Source of the DNA: Fimbriimonadales bacterium | Lineage (GTDB): Bacteria; Armatimonadota; Fimbriimonadia; Fimbriimonadales; GBS-DC | DNA length: 5,544 nt | NCBI GenBank assembly: GCA_026416655.1 | Contig: JAOAES010000266.1 | Span: forward strand, 1 to 5,544 | Reading direction: 5' to 3' | Shown here: in pieces, positions 1-5,004 of the stretch | Layout of the letters: each line of letters starts with the position of its first letter | Numbering within the stretch: position 1 is the first letter of the stretch | The notes under the pieces: generated by a model | What the model saw: only the letters and a program-made list of their open reading frames with translations | Database searches by the model: none | What the model was told of the DNA's origin: nothing | Program-made: the position numbers and the translations under genes

Positions 1-1
1 T

Positions 2-30
2 ATTATAGCACATTTTGCGCCGTTTGTCAA
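2..30 (-). promoter_or_regulatory. Consensus sigma70-type promoter reading leftward out of the window
   Basis: On the minus strand, TTGACA (30 to 25) is followed by a 17-nt spacer and TATAAT (7 to 2). Both hexamers match the housekeeping-sigma consensus exactly. The spacer ends in TGC directly before TATAAT, which also satisfies the extended -10 (TGn). Transcription would start just outside the left edge, so the driven gene is not visible. It would be divergent from the BMP gene at 81. The match is seen directly; that it is active is inference. Confidence 0.75.
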
Positions 31-49
31 GGGGGGATTCGCCAAACGG
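20..49. repeat. 7-bp inverted repeat over the divergent promoter region
   Basis: CCGTTTG (20-26) and CAAACGG (43-49) are perfect inverted arms separated by 16 nt. The left arm overlaps the -35 hexamer of the leftward promoter, and the pair lies between that promoter and the BMP gene. This could be an operator for a dimeric regulator shared by both divergent genes, or chance. No regulator gene is visible in the window. Confidence 0.3.
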
Positions 50-80
50 GTACAATATCCCCCGCAAACAGGGAGGTTCT

Positions 81-1025
81 ATGCAGAAGATACGCGCAGC
101 GATGGTGACCGATGTGGGCGGTATCGGTGATGAGTCGTTCAACGCCTCGGCGTGGCGCGGGTTGCAACGCGCTCAGAAGGAACTCGGCGCGGAAGTGCGC
201 TATCTGGAGTCCCGCACCGCCGCCGACTATGTGCGCAACCTCACAACGCTCGCACGGCAGGGCTTCAATGTGGTGTTTGCGGTCGGCTTTCTGATGGAGG
301 ACGCACTGGCGCGAGTTGCGCCCCGCTTCCCCAAAGTCTATTTCGGCATCGTGGACGGCAAAGCGCCGAACCTGCCGAACTGCGTGTCGCTGATTTTCAA
401 CGAGCAGGAAGGCTCGTTTCTGGTGGGCGCACTGGCGGGCGCGATGACCAAAACCAACAAGGTCGGTTTCATCGGCGGGATGAATGTGCCGCTGATTAAG
501 AAGTTCGAGTACGGTTATCGCGCAGGCGTGAAGACCACCAATCCCCGTGCGCAGGTGCTGGTCGGCTACACGGGCAACTGGGACGATGTGAACAAGGGGC
601 GTGAACTCGCGCTCACGCAGTTCAATCAGGGCGCGGACATCATCTATCACGCGGCGGGACGCTGCGGCGTGGGCGTCATTCGCGCCGCCGAGCAGAAAGG
701 CAAAGGCTTCTACGCGATTGGCGTGGACAGCGACCAGGATCACCTCGCGCCGGGGCGCGTGCTGACCAGCATGATGAAGCGCGTGGATAACGCCGTGTTC
801 GATGTGTGCCAGCGCGTTGCCAAGGGGCAGTTCAAGAGCGGCACGATTGTCTACGGCGTGCGCGAGAAGGGCGTGGGACTTAGCCCGATGCGCTTCACGC
901 GCAAGGATGTGCCCGCCCGCGTGATGAACACCATCCAGCGGCTGGAGCAGATGATTGCGCAGGGCAAGCTCAAACCGCCGTTCGACGAAGCGAGCTTCAA
1001 CCGCTTCCAGCCGCCGAGGGTGTAA
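81..1025 (+). CDS. BMP/PnrA-family substrate-binding-type protein without signal peptide
   Basis: This is a 314-residue protein of the basic membrane protein (BMP, PnrA/TmpC-like) family, periplasmic-binding-protein type 1 fold. Family motifs run in order: VTDVGGIGDESFNASAW (9-25), the NEQEGSFLVGALAG block (107-120), TKTNKVGFIGG (123-133), FEYGYRAGVK (142-151), GADIIYHAAG (184-193), YAIGVDSDQ (211-219) and VLTSMMKRVD (227-236). Relatives bind nucleosides or other solutes for ABC importers; D216 and the SFN segment sit at positions expected to contact ligand. The ATG at 81 is chosen because GGGAGG (71-76) precedes it and homology begins at once. An in-frame TTG at 15 adds only 22 polar residues. 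Neither start gives a hydrophobic leader or lipobox cysteine, unlike typical members, so the protein may be cytoplasmic, as for regulators such as Bacillus Med. No permease or ATPase gene lies next to it. Family assignment is firm; ligand and location are unknown. Confidence 0.9.
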   Translation: MQKIRAAMVTDVGGIGDESFNASAWRGLQRAQKELGAEVRYLESRTAADYVRNLTTLARQGFNVVFAVGFLMEDALARVAPRFPKVYFGIVDGKAPNLPNCVSLIFNEQEGSFLVGALAGAMTKTNKVGFIGGMNVPLIKKFEYGYRAGVKTTNPRAQVLVGYTGNWDDVNKGRELALTQFNQGADIIYHAAGRCGVGVIRAAEQKGKGFYAIGVDSDQDHLAPGRVLTSMMKRVDNAVFDVCQRVAKGQFKSGTIVYGVREKGVGLSPMRFTRKDVPARVMNTIQRLEQMIAQGKLKPPFDEASFNRFQPPRV

Positions 1026-1054
1026 TAAATGCTTCGCAGATGAAATCGTCCTCG

Positions 1055-1095
1055 AACCCGCAGGGCGCGTCGCGGACGCGCCCCTACAGCGGGTT
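1055..1095. repeat. GC-rich two-tier palindrome (first copy)
   Basis: An inner perfect hairpin, GGGCGCGTC / GACGCGCCC with loop GCG (1063-1083), is enclosed by AACCCGC (1055-1061) and GCGGGTT (1089-1095). Positions 1063-1087 reappear as an exact reverse complement at 1126-1150. It lies between two convergent genes and no U-run follows. It is therefore better described as a dispersed palindromic repeat than as a typical intrinsic terminator, though it could stall or end transcription from either side. Confidence 0.7.
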
Positions 1096-1126
1096 GCGCG
1101 CCTCGCCTTGCCCCGCGCGTGAACCG

Positions 1127-1153
1127 TAGGGGCGCGTCCGCGACGCGCCCCTA
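1127..1153. repeat. GC-rich perfect palindrome (inverted second copy)
   Basis: TAGGGGCGCGTC (1127-1138) pairs perfectly with GACGCGCCCCTA (1142-1153) around a CGC loop, giving a 12-bp stem. It is the inverted copy of the palindrome at 1063-1087, with 38 nt between the two 25-bp copies. The pair fills most of the 160-bp gap between convergent genes and resembles a BIME/REP-type arrangement. A role as a bidirectional transcription barrier is inference. Confidence 0.7.
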
Positions 1154-1185
1154 ATATAGGGATGGTTTTATCCACGAGGCGCTTA

Positions 1186-2223
1186 TTACTTTCGCTCAAA
1201 CGCGGCGTCGAACGCCACGCGCGACGGCTCGAAGTCGATGTGGCGCACGAACGCGCACGCCTCACGCGCTCCATGCTCGCGGTCCATCCCGCTGTCCTCC
1301 CACTCGACCGAGAGCGGTCCTTGATAGCCAATCTCGTTCAGGGCGCGAATAATCTCCTCGAAGTCGATCGAGCCGCGTCCGGGCGAGCGGAAGTCCCAGT
1401 AGCGTCGCGAGTCGCCGAAGTTCAGGTGCCCGCCGAACACGCCCGACAGGCGCGGCGTGTCCGCCCACCAGACATCCTTCACATGCATATGAAAGATGCG
1501 GTCTCGGAACCGGCGGATGAACGCCACATAGTCCACGCCCTGATAGCCGAGATGGCTGGGGTCGTAGTTGAAGCCGAAGCGCGGGTGTCCATTCACCGCC
1601 TCAATCGCGCGCTCGGCGGTCACGATGTCGAACGCAATCTCCGTCGGGTGAACCTCCAGCGCGAAGTAGACATTCTCCTGCTCGAACACATCCAGGATCG
1701 GCTTCCAGCGCGTGGCGAAGTCGGCGAAGCCTTTTTCGACTAAGTCGGGTGGGTTGGGCGGGAACGAGTAGAGATAGTACCAGATGCTGCTGCCTGTGAA
1801 GCCGTTCACCACGACGCGCGTCAGTTGCGCTTTCACTGCGTCGGGGGCGCAGTTGAACAGTTTGCGTGCGGCGCGGGCGGTGTTTTTCATCTCCTCAGCG
1901 GCGCGCTGACGCACGCCCTCGGGATTCCCGTCGCCCCACACGCGCGGGGGCAGAATCGCCCTGTGCCGCTCATCAATCTGGTCGCACACCGCCTGCCCCA
2001 CGAGGTGGTTGCTAATCGCGAAGCACTTCAGCCCGTACTTGCCTAAGATTTCCCAGCGCGATTCGCAGTAGCCGTCCTGCGTGAGGGCTTTCTCCACATC
2101 GAAGTGGTCGCCCCAGCAGGCGAGTTCGAGACCGTCGTAGCCGAACTCTTTTGCCTTCTGCGCCATCGTCTCAAGGGGCAGGTCTGCCCACTGTCCTGTA
2201 AACAGAGTCACTGGTCGCGCCAT
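1186..2223 (-). CDS. Sugar phosphate isomerase/epimerase-like TIM-barrel protein
   Basis: This 345-residue protein belongs to the xylose-isomerase-like TIM-barrel superfamily (AP_endonuc_2 type; relatives include IolE and hydroxypyruvate isomerase). The first strand region is MARPVTLFTGQW (1-12), followed by FGYDGLELACW (27-37). The metal-site residues expected of the fold are visible: E190 in FALEVHP, D221 and H224 in NYDPSHLGY, H245/H247 and D250 in HMHVKD, and E307 in SVEWED. They imply a divalent-metal enzyme acting on a sugar or polyol, but the substrate cannot be read from the sequence. There is no signal peptide, so it is probably cytoplasmic. The ATG at 2223 is supported by GCGGAGG (2240 to 2234) 10 nt upstream. 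The length is slightly above the family's usual 260-300. It stands alone, convergent with the BMP gene and divergent from xseA, so context does not reveal a pathway. Confidence 0.88.
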   Translation of the reverse strand: MARPVTLFTGQWADLPLETMAQKAKEFGYDGLELACWGDHFDVEKALTQDGYCESRWEILGKYGLKCFAISNHLVGQAVCDQIDERHRAILPPRVWGDGNPEGVRQRAAEEMKNTARAARKLFNCAPDAVKAQLTRVVVNGFTGSSIWYYLYSFPPNPPDLVEKGFADFATRWKPILDVFEQENVYFALEVHPTEIAFDIVTAERAIEAVNGHPRFGFNYDPSHLGYQGVDYVAFIRRFRDRIFHMHVKDVWWADTPRLSGVFGGHLNFGDSRRYWDFRSPGRGSIDFEEIIRALNEIGYQGPLSVEWEDSGMDREHGAREACAFVRHIDFEPSRVAFDAAFERK

Positions 2224-2255
2224 CGTCGAAGAACCTCCGCTCTATGGGTTCGCGT

Positions 2256-2274
2256 GCAGGATGGAGTCTCCTGC
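2256..2274 (-). other. Small hairpin in the leader of the TIM-barrel gene
   Basis: GCAGGA (2256-2261) and TCCTGC (2269-2274) form a 6-bp stem with a 7-nt loop, about 33 bp upstream of the minus-strand ATG at 2223. It would lie in the 5' untranslated region if transcription starts further upstream. No terminator-like U-run and no known riboswitch is recognised. I saw no convincing -35/-10 pair for this gene. Confidence 0.3.
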
Positions 2275-2330
2275 TGTGTACGACGCCTCAGAGCGCGATT
2301 TTTCACAAGCACTTTGAATATGCCGAACGG

Positions 2331-2388
2331 GAGCGGAGGGCTAAAAGCATATTGGGCATGGCGCCGTAGATGGAAAGGTAGCCCGCTC
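2331..2388. other. Bulged stem-loop in the divergent intergenic region
   Basis: GAGCG (2331-2335) plus GGCTA (2339-2343) pair with TAGCC (2379-2383) plus CGCTC (2384-2388). This makes a 10-bp stem with a 3-nt GAG bulge and a 35-nt loop containing GGCGCC. A second inverted pair, AATATGC (2317-2323) and GCATATT (2347-2353), overlaps it, so alternative foldings are possible. The region lies between the divergent TIM-barrel and xseA genes. Function is unknown; a structured leader or regulator site is only a suggestion. Confidence 0.3.
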
Positions 2389-2419
2389 AGGTACACTTCT
2401 ACAGCGGAGGAGACAACTT

Positions 2420-2464
2420 ATGACCACACGAACCACGCCACTTGACAAAAGTGTCTATGACTGA
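2420..2464 (+). CDS. Possible 14-residue leader peptide or gene remnant upstream of xseA
   Basis: GGAGGAG (2406-2412) lies 7 nt before an ATG at 2420 that opens a short frame, MTTRTTPLDKSVYD, ending at TGA (2462-2464). The Shine-Dalgarno is stronger than that of xseA, which begins 41 nt further on. The -35 hexamer of the presumed xseA promoter lies inside this frame, so the mini-ORF would be translated only from a transcript starting further upstream. It could be a regulatory leader peptide, the leftover start of a deleted gene, or coincidence. No homology is recognised. Confidence 0.25.
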   Translation: MTTRTTPLDKSVYD

Positions 2465-2472
2465 GGTATTAT
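2442..2472 (+). promoter_or_regulatory. Likely xseAB promoter
   Basis: TTGACA (2442-2447) matches the -35 consensus and TATTAT (2467-2472) is a good -10, with a 19-nt spacer that is slightly long. Transcription would start near 2479, leaving a leader of about 27 nt before the xseA ATG. This is the best-matching promoter pair in the intergenic region. Confidence 0.6.
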
Positions 2473-2482
2473 GACTTCATAA
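2469..2482. promoter_or_regulatory. Short palindrome over the xseAB -10 and start site
   Basis: TTATGA (2469-2474) and TCATAA (2477-2482) are perfect arms separated by CT. The palindrome overlaps the end of the -10 hexamer and the predicted start point, where a repressor would block initiation. It does not match the LexA boxes I know. A palindrome this short can occur by chance. Confidence 0.3.
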
Positions 2483-2505
2483 CGACGAGAATGGAGTAGG
2501 TACAC

Positions 2506-4011
2506 ATGGATTTCTGGTATGATATAGATACCCCATCTGCAGAACAGGGAGAATGCGAAATTGCCTCCCTAACTGTTTCCCAAGTCGTTGCGCACATGAG
2601 GCAGTTAGTGCAAAATGACAGTCGTCTGGCGAACCTCGTCGTTTCAGGCGAAGTCGTTGGTTGGCGTATTATTCGAGGCAATCACGCTGTTTTTACACTT
2701 CGTGATGAGCAGAGTCAGATTGGATGCGTAATGTGGAGTACGTATGCCCGCGAAGTGGATGACCCTCCCTCGGACGGGGAACAGGTCTACGTGTTTGGCA
2801 GCATTCGAAACAGAAAATATAACCAAACTTATACAGGTGAGTTCCAGATTCATGCGACGAAAATAATTCGCAGGTTTGACAAGGGATATTGGTGGAAGCA
2901 GTACGAAGAAACGAAACGTAAGCTCGAGGTTGAAGGACTGTTCTCAGAACATCGAAAACGACCGCTACCTCCTTTTCCGCAACGAGTGGGATTAATTACC
3001 TCTATCGATGGAGCAGTGCTACACGACGTTATTCAGATTGCTCGCAAGAGAAACCCAAGCGTTGAGATCTTTGTGTTCCCCTCGTTGGTTCAGGGCGAGC
3101 ATGCTTCGGAGTCGCTTGTTCGAGCGATTCGGTTTGCAAATAGTTTTGGAGTGGAGCAGCCCGACGGGAGTAGGTGCATGATGGATGTGCTTATTCTTGC
3201 CCGTGGTGGTGGTTCAATTGAGGACCTGTGGGCTTTCAATACAGAGCAAGTTGTTCGAGCTGTTGCTACTTCACGGATACCGATTGTCAGCGCTATCGGA
3301 CACGAAACTGACTATACGCTCACGGACTTCGCTGCGGATCTAAGAGCGCCGACTCCATCCGCTGCTGTTGAAATGGTTCTTCCTGATGCCGAGCATTTAC
3401 TGGCGAAAGTAGACTACCTTTCCCAAAGAGCCTATCGAGCAGTAGAAAGTGCCTTCGCGACAGCTCGAAATTCGCTTGCCATGCTGTCCGAACGAGGTGT
3501 ATTTACTCAGCCCGAGAGCTTACTTAACCAAGCAAGGCAGCGCGTGAACAGTTTCTCAATAAGACTAGAATCAGCAAGTAATAGGTTCCTCGAACGAAAC
3601 AAGCTCTTAGTCTCCAGCCTGTTGGAAGCACTGTACCAGAATAGTCCGCAAGCTCGTCTTGCACGCTACAGGGAGCAGCTTTTGCTTGCTGCTTTGAAGC
3701 TCGATGCTTCAAGCCACTCCCTCAACACACTTACGCGCCGCCTAGAAGTTCTCACCTCAAGGTTAAGTCAAGCTGCCAATCTGCGTGCGGAGCGCCATCG
3801 GAACACACTGGTATCTGTTTCTTCTAAACTCGATATTTTGAACCCATATGCCGTCTTGCAACGCGGATATGCTCTTCTACGAGATCCATTCACTAAACAC
3901 GTGCTTTCTCAAACGAAACTCTTTGTGCCTGGTCAAACCGCTGAGGTGGTTCTCTCGGACGGTATACTTTTGGTCACTGTTGAGGAGGTGAAAGGTGATG
4001 CCTCAGCATGA
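2506..4011 (+). CDS. xseA: Exodeoxyribonuclease VII large subunit
   Basis: This is the catalytic subunit of exonuclease VII, which with several XseB copies digests single-stranded DNA from both ends in the cytoplasm. The 501-residue product has an N-terminal OB-fold (about 20-120, LTVSQVVAHMRQLVQND onward). The nuclease domain follows, with FPQRVGLITSIDGAVLHD (157-174), ILARGGGSIEDLWAFNTE (230-247) and the hallmark SAIGHETDYTLTDFAADLR (262-280) followed by APTPSAA. A long helical region (about 295-440) and the C-terminal LDILNPYAVLQRGYALL (442-458) complete the family layout. It is somewhat longer than the usual 400-460, partly from a 20-residue N-terminal lead. The ATG at 2506 follows GGAGTAGG (2493-2500). 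The stop at 4009-4011 overlaps the start of xseB, indicating translational coupling. Codon use and GC are clearly lower than in the two genes to the left. Assignment is secure. Confidence 0.97.
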   Translation: MDFWYDIDTPSAEQGECEIASLTVSQVVAHMRQLVQNDSRLANLVVSGEVVGWRIIRGNHAVFTLRDEQSQIGCVMWSTYAREVDDPPSDGEQVYVFGSIRNRKYNQTYTGEFQIHATKIIRRFDKGYWWKQYEETKRKLEVEGLFSEHRKRPLPPFPQRVGLITSIDGAVLHDVIQIARKRNPSVEIFVFPSLVQGEHASESLVRAIRFANSFGVEQPDGSRCMMDVLILARGGGSIEDLWAFNTEQVVRAVATSRIPIVSAIGHETDYTLTDFAADLRAPTPSAAVEMVLPDAEHLLAKVDYLSQRAYRAVESAFATARNSLAMLSERGVFTQPESLLNQARQRVNSFSIRLESASNRFLERNKLLVSSLLEALYQNSPQARLARYREQLLLAALKLDASSHSLNTLTRRLEVLTSRLSQAANLRAERHRNTLVSVSSKLDILNPYAVLQRGYALLRDPFTKHVLSQTKLFVPGQTAEVVLSDGILLVTVEEVKGDASA

Positions 4012-4372
4012 CCATTTACAAGAAGGAGGAAGTTTCTCCTTCGAGGAGGCGCTGGCAAGACTGGAAGAGATTGTCACGCTGCTAGAGTCTGGGAATCTCA
4101 CGCTTGATGAGACGGTTAGCCTCTATGAGGAGGGGCAGCAACTGCGTTACTTCTGTGAACGGAAGCTCCGAGAAGCAGAACAGCGAATCACGTATGCGTC
4201 CAACTCCGATGTTGGCTCTGTTTGTTCGGATGATTCCACTATGGTAGAAACAGCGAATCTCGACTTCAACGATGTGGAAACTGCAACATCTGTTACAGTT
4301 GACATAGATGATTTGATCGAAATAGAAGTTGACATAGATGATTCGATCGAAATAGAAGATTATCCCTTCTGA
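3998..4372 (+). CDS. xseB: Exodeoxyribonuclease VII small subunit with acidic C-terminal extension
   Basis: The product is 124 residues. The conserved XseB helical hairpin is at 13-64 (FSFEEALARLEEIVTLLE, then SGNLTLDETVSLYEEGQQL, then CERKLREAEQRI) and binds the XseA coiled-coil region to form exonuclease VII. Typical XseB proteins are about 70-85 residues. Here residues 68-124 form an extra tail with no Lys, Arg or His and 18 Asp/Glu, ending in the duplicated unit VDIDDLIEIE / VDIDDSIEIE. The ATG at 3998 is preferred because GGAGG (3984-3988) sits 9 nt upstream; a GTG at 3995 would add one Met. The start overlaps the end of xseA by 14 nt. The TGA stop (4370-4372) directly abuts the terminal repeat of a mobile element, so the present C-terminus may have been set by that insertion. 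Confidence 0.93.
   Translation: MPQHDHLQEGGSFSFEEALARLEEIVTLLESGNLTLDETVSLYEEGQQLRYFCERKLREAEQRITYASNSDVGSVCSDDSTMVETANLDFNDVETATSVTVDIDDLIEIEVDIDDSIEIEDYPF
4298..4357 (+). repeat. Two 30-bp tandem repeats in the 3' end of xseB
   Basis: Units 4298-4327 and 4328-4357 are in frame and differ at one base (T at 4314, C at 4344), giving a Leu/Ser change. Each encodes ten residues of acidic, alternating hydrophobic pattern (VDIDD.IEIE). The near-identity suggests a recent duplication by slippage. Confidence 0.9.
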
Positions 4373-4603
4373 GAGACTGTTTAAGAAGTCGTACCGCGTA
4401 GCGTCGGCGTCTCGCCGACGCAGGCGACTCGTGGCTTGGGCGTCTCGCCCAAGCACAAACTGGCTTGGACAGTCTTGTCCAAGCCCTAACGCACGGACAC
4501 GCCTGTCCGTGCAATGGATGCACGAGCTGGAAGGCCGTGCTACGCAGGGGCGTCGGCGAGACGCCGACGCTACGGAAGCCTGCTTGCATTCTTAAACAGT
4601 CTC
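4373..4603. mobile_element. MITE-like non-autonomous element of the adjacent IS5-family IS
   Basis: This 231-bp segment begins with GAGACTGTTTAAGAA (4373-4387) and ends with its exact reverse complement TTCTTAAACAGTCTC (4589-4603). Both ends carry the same 15 bp as the full insertion sequence that follows. It encodes no convincing protein. The interior is a dense array of perfect hairpins (4401-4570). The flanking triplets are TGA on the left, which is also the xseB stop, and TAA on the right; both fit the TNA target of some IS5-family groups but are not identical to each other. The termini could each be read one base further out. Mobilisation in trans by the neighbouring transposase is inferred from the shared ends. 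Confidence 0.8.
4401..4570. repeat. Array of six hairpins inside the MITE-like element
   Basis: Five stems are perfect. They are 4401-4421 (9 bp, loop TCT), 4434-4454 (9 bp, loop TCT), 4462-4485 (10 bp, loop GTCT), 4491-4512 (9 bp, loop CGCC) and 4550-4570 (9 bp, loop AGA). A weaker one at 4520-4540 has 7 bp with a bulged A. Positions 4397-4421 and 4550-4574 are exact reverse complements, so the array is itself bounded by an inverted 25-bp repeat. The stem sequences look modular: outer halves GCTTGG, GCACGG or GCGTCG combine with inner halves GCG or ACA. This array could act as DNA cruciforms, as RNA stem-loops at the 3' end of the xseAB transcript, or as accumulated genomic repeat units. Confidence 0.85.
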
Positions 4604-4614
4604 TAAGAGACTGT

Positions 4615-5004
4615 TTAAGAAAGGTTCCTCGCAATACGGCGCATCAACCACCGCGCACCCGCCATCCATAACCACGCCTCCTCCACCTCGCATAACACAT
4701 CATAACACCGCGACAACCGACGACACCGCAACAACCACGCAAAACTCCGCTCCACTAACCACCGACGCGGCAACACCACAAACCCACGTCCCTCCTCACG
4801 ACCCACACAATCCAATCCCACCCACCACTCCAACAACAACCACTCCAACAACCCCTCACGGTCATACGCGCTGTCCGCAATCACAATCCGCACCGACGGA
4901 TACCGCGCCAACGCCTGACCCAACACCCGATACGCCCCCCGCGCATCCGACACATCCGCCGGCGTCACCGCCACCGCTACTAAACTCCCCTGCGAATCGA
5001 CCAC
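4615..5004 (-). CDS. IS5-family transposase, C-terminal frame (orfB)
   Basis: This frame encodes the C-terminal half of the DDE transposase: VDSQGSLVAVAVTPADVSD, then VIADSAYDRE with the second catalytic Asp (residue 44), then RRWLVERSFAWLLRCRRL with the catalytic Glu (residue 85). It runs on to the usual family end. The GTG at 5004 is only a nominal start. The same frame reads upstream through RGYDAGKKVKGRKRHIV, conserved family sequence that belongs to the first half, so this product is most likely made as a fusion by -1 frameshifting from orfA. The TAA stop (4617 to 4615) lies inside the left terminal repeat. Together with orfA the fused protein would be about 269 residues, a normal length for the group, with all catalytic residues present. 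Confidence 0.88.
   Translation of the reverse strand: MVDSQGSLVAVAVTPADVSDARGAYRVLGQALARYPSVRIVIADSAYDREGLLEWLLLEWWVGLDCVGREEGRGFVVLPRRWLVERSFAWLLRCRRLSRCYDVLCEVEEAWLWMAGARWLMRRIARNLS

Noticed and set aside
24..56. Plus-strand promoter TTGTCA (24-29) / TACAAT (51-56) for the BMP gene
   Set aside because: The 21-nt spacer is too long for a sigma70 promoter. The TTGTCA match is largely the complement of the much better leftward promoter.
1063..1153. Classical rho-independent terminators for the two convergent genes
   Set aside because: The stems are strong but no U-run follows on either strand, so they are reported as palindromic repeats with a possible barrier role.
27..1331. Long minus-strand open frame of 434 codons opposite the BMP gene
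   Set aside because: It is antisense to a gene with strong family motifs, is rich in His/Arg/Ala as expected of a GC-rich shadow frame, and resembles no recognised family.
1162..1743. Plus-strand open frame of 193 codons opposite the TIM-barrel gene
   Set aside because: It is antisense to a protein with clear metal-site motifs and has no recognisable domain or good ribosome-binding site.
4299..4336. TTGACA hexamers inside the xseB tandem repeats as promoters
   Set aside because: They are part of the duplicated coding unit (Val-Asp-Ile) and no suitable -10 box lies at the right distance.
4401..4570. CRISPR array
   Set aside because: The hairpins differ in sequence and spacing and lack identical direct repeats separated by unique spacers of constant length.
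4465..4671. Plus-strand 68-codon open frame across the small element and IS end
   Set aside because: It crosses several hairpins and both element boundaries, and its composition is dictated by palindromes.
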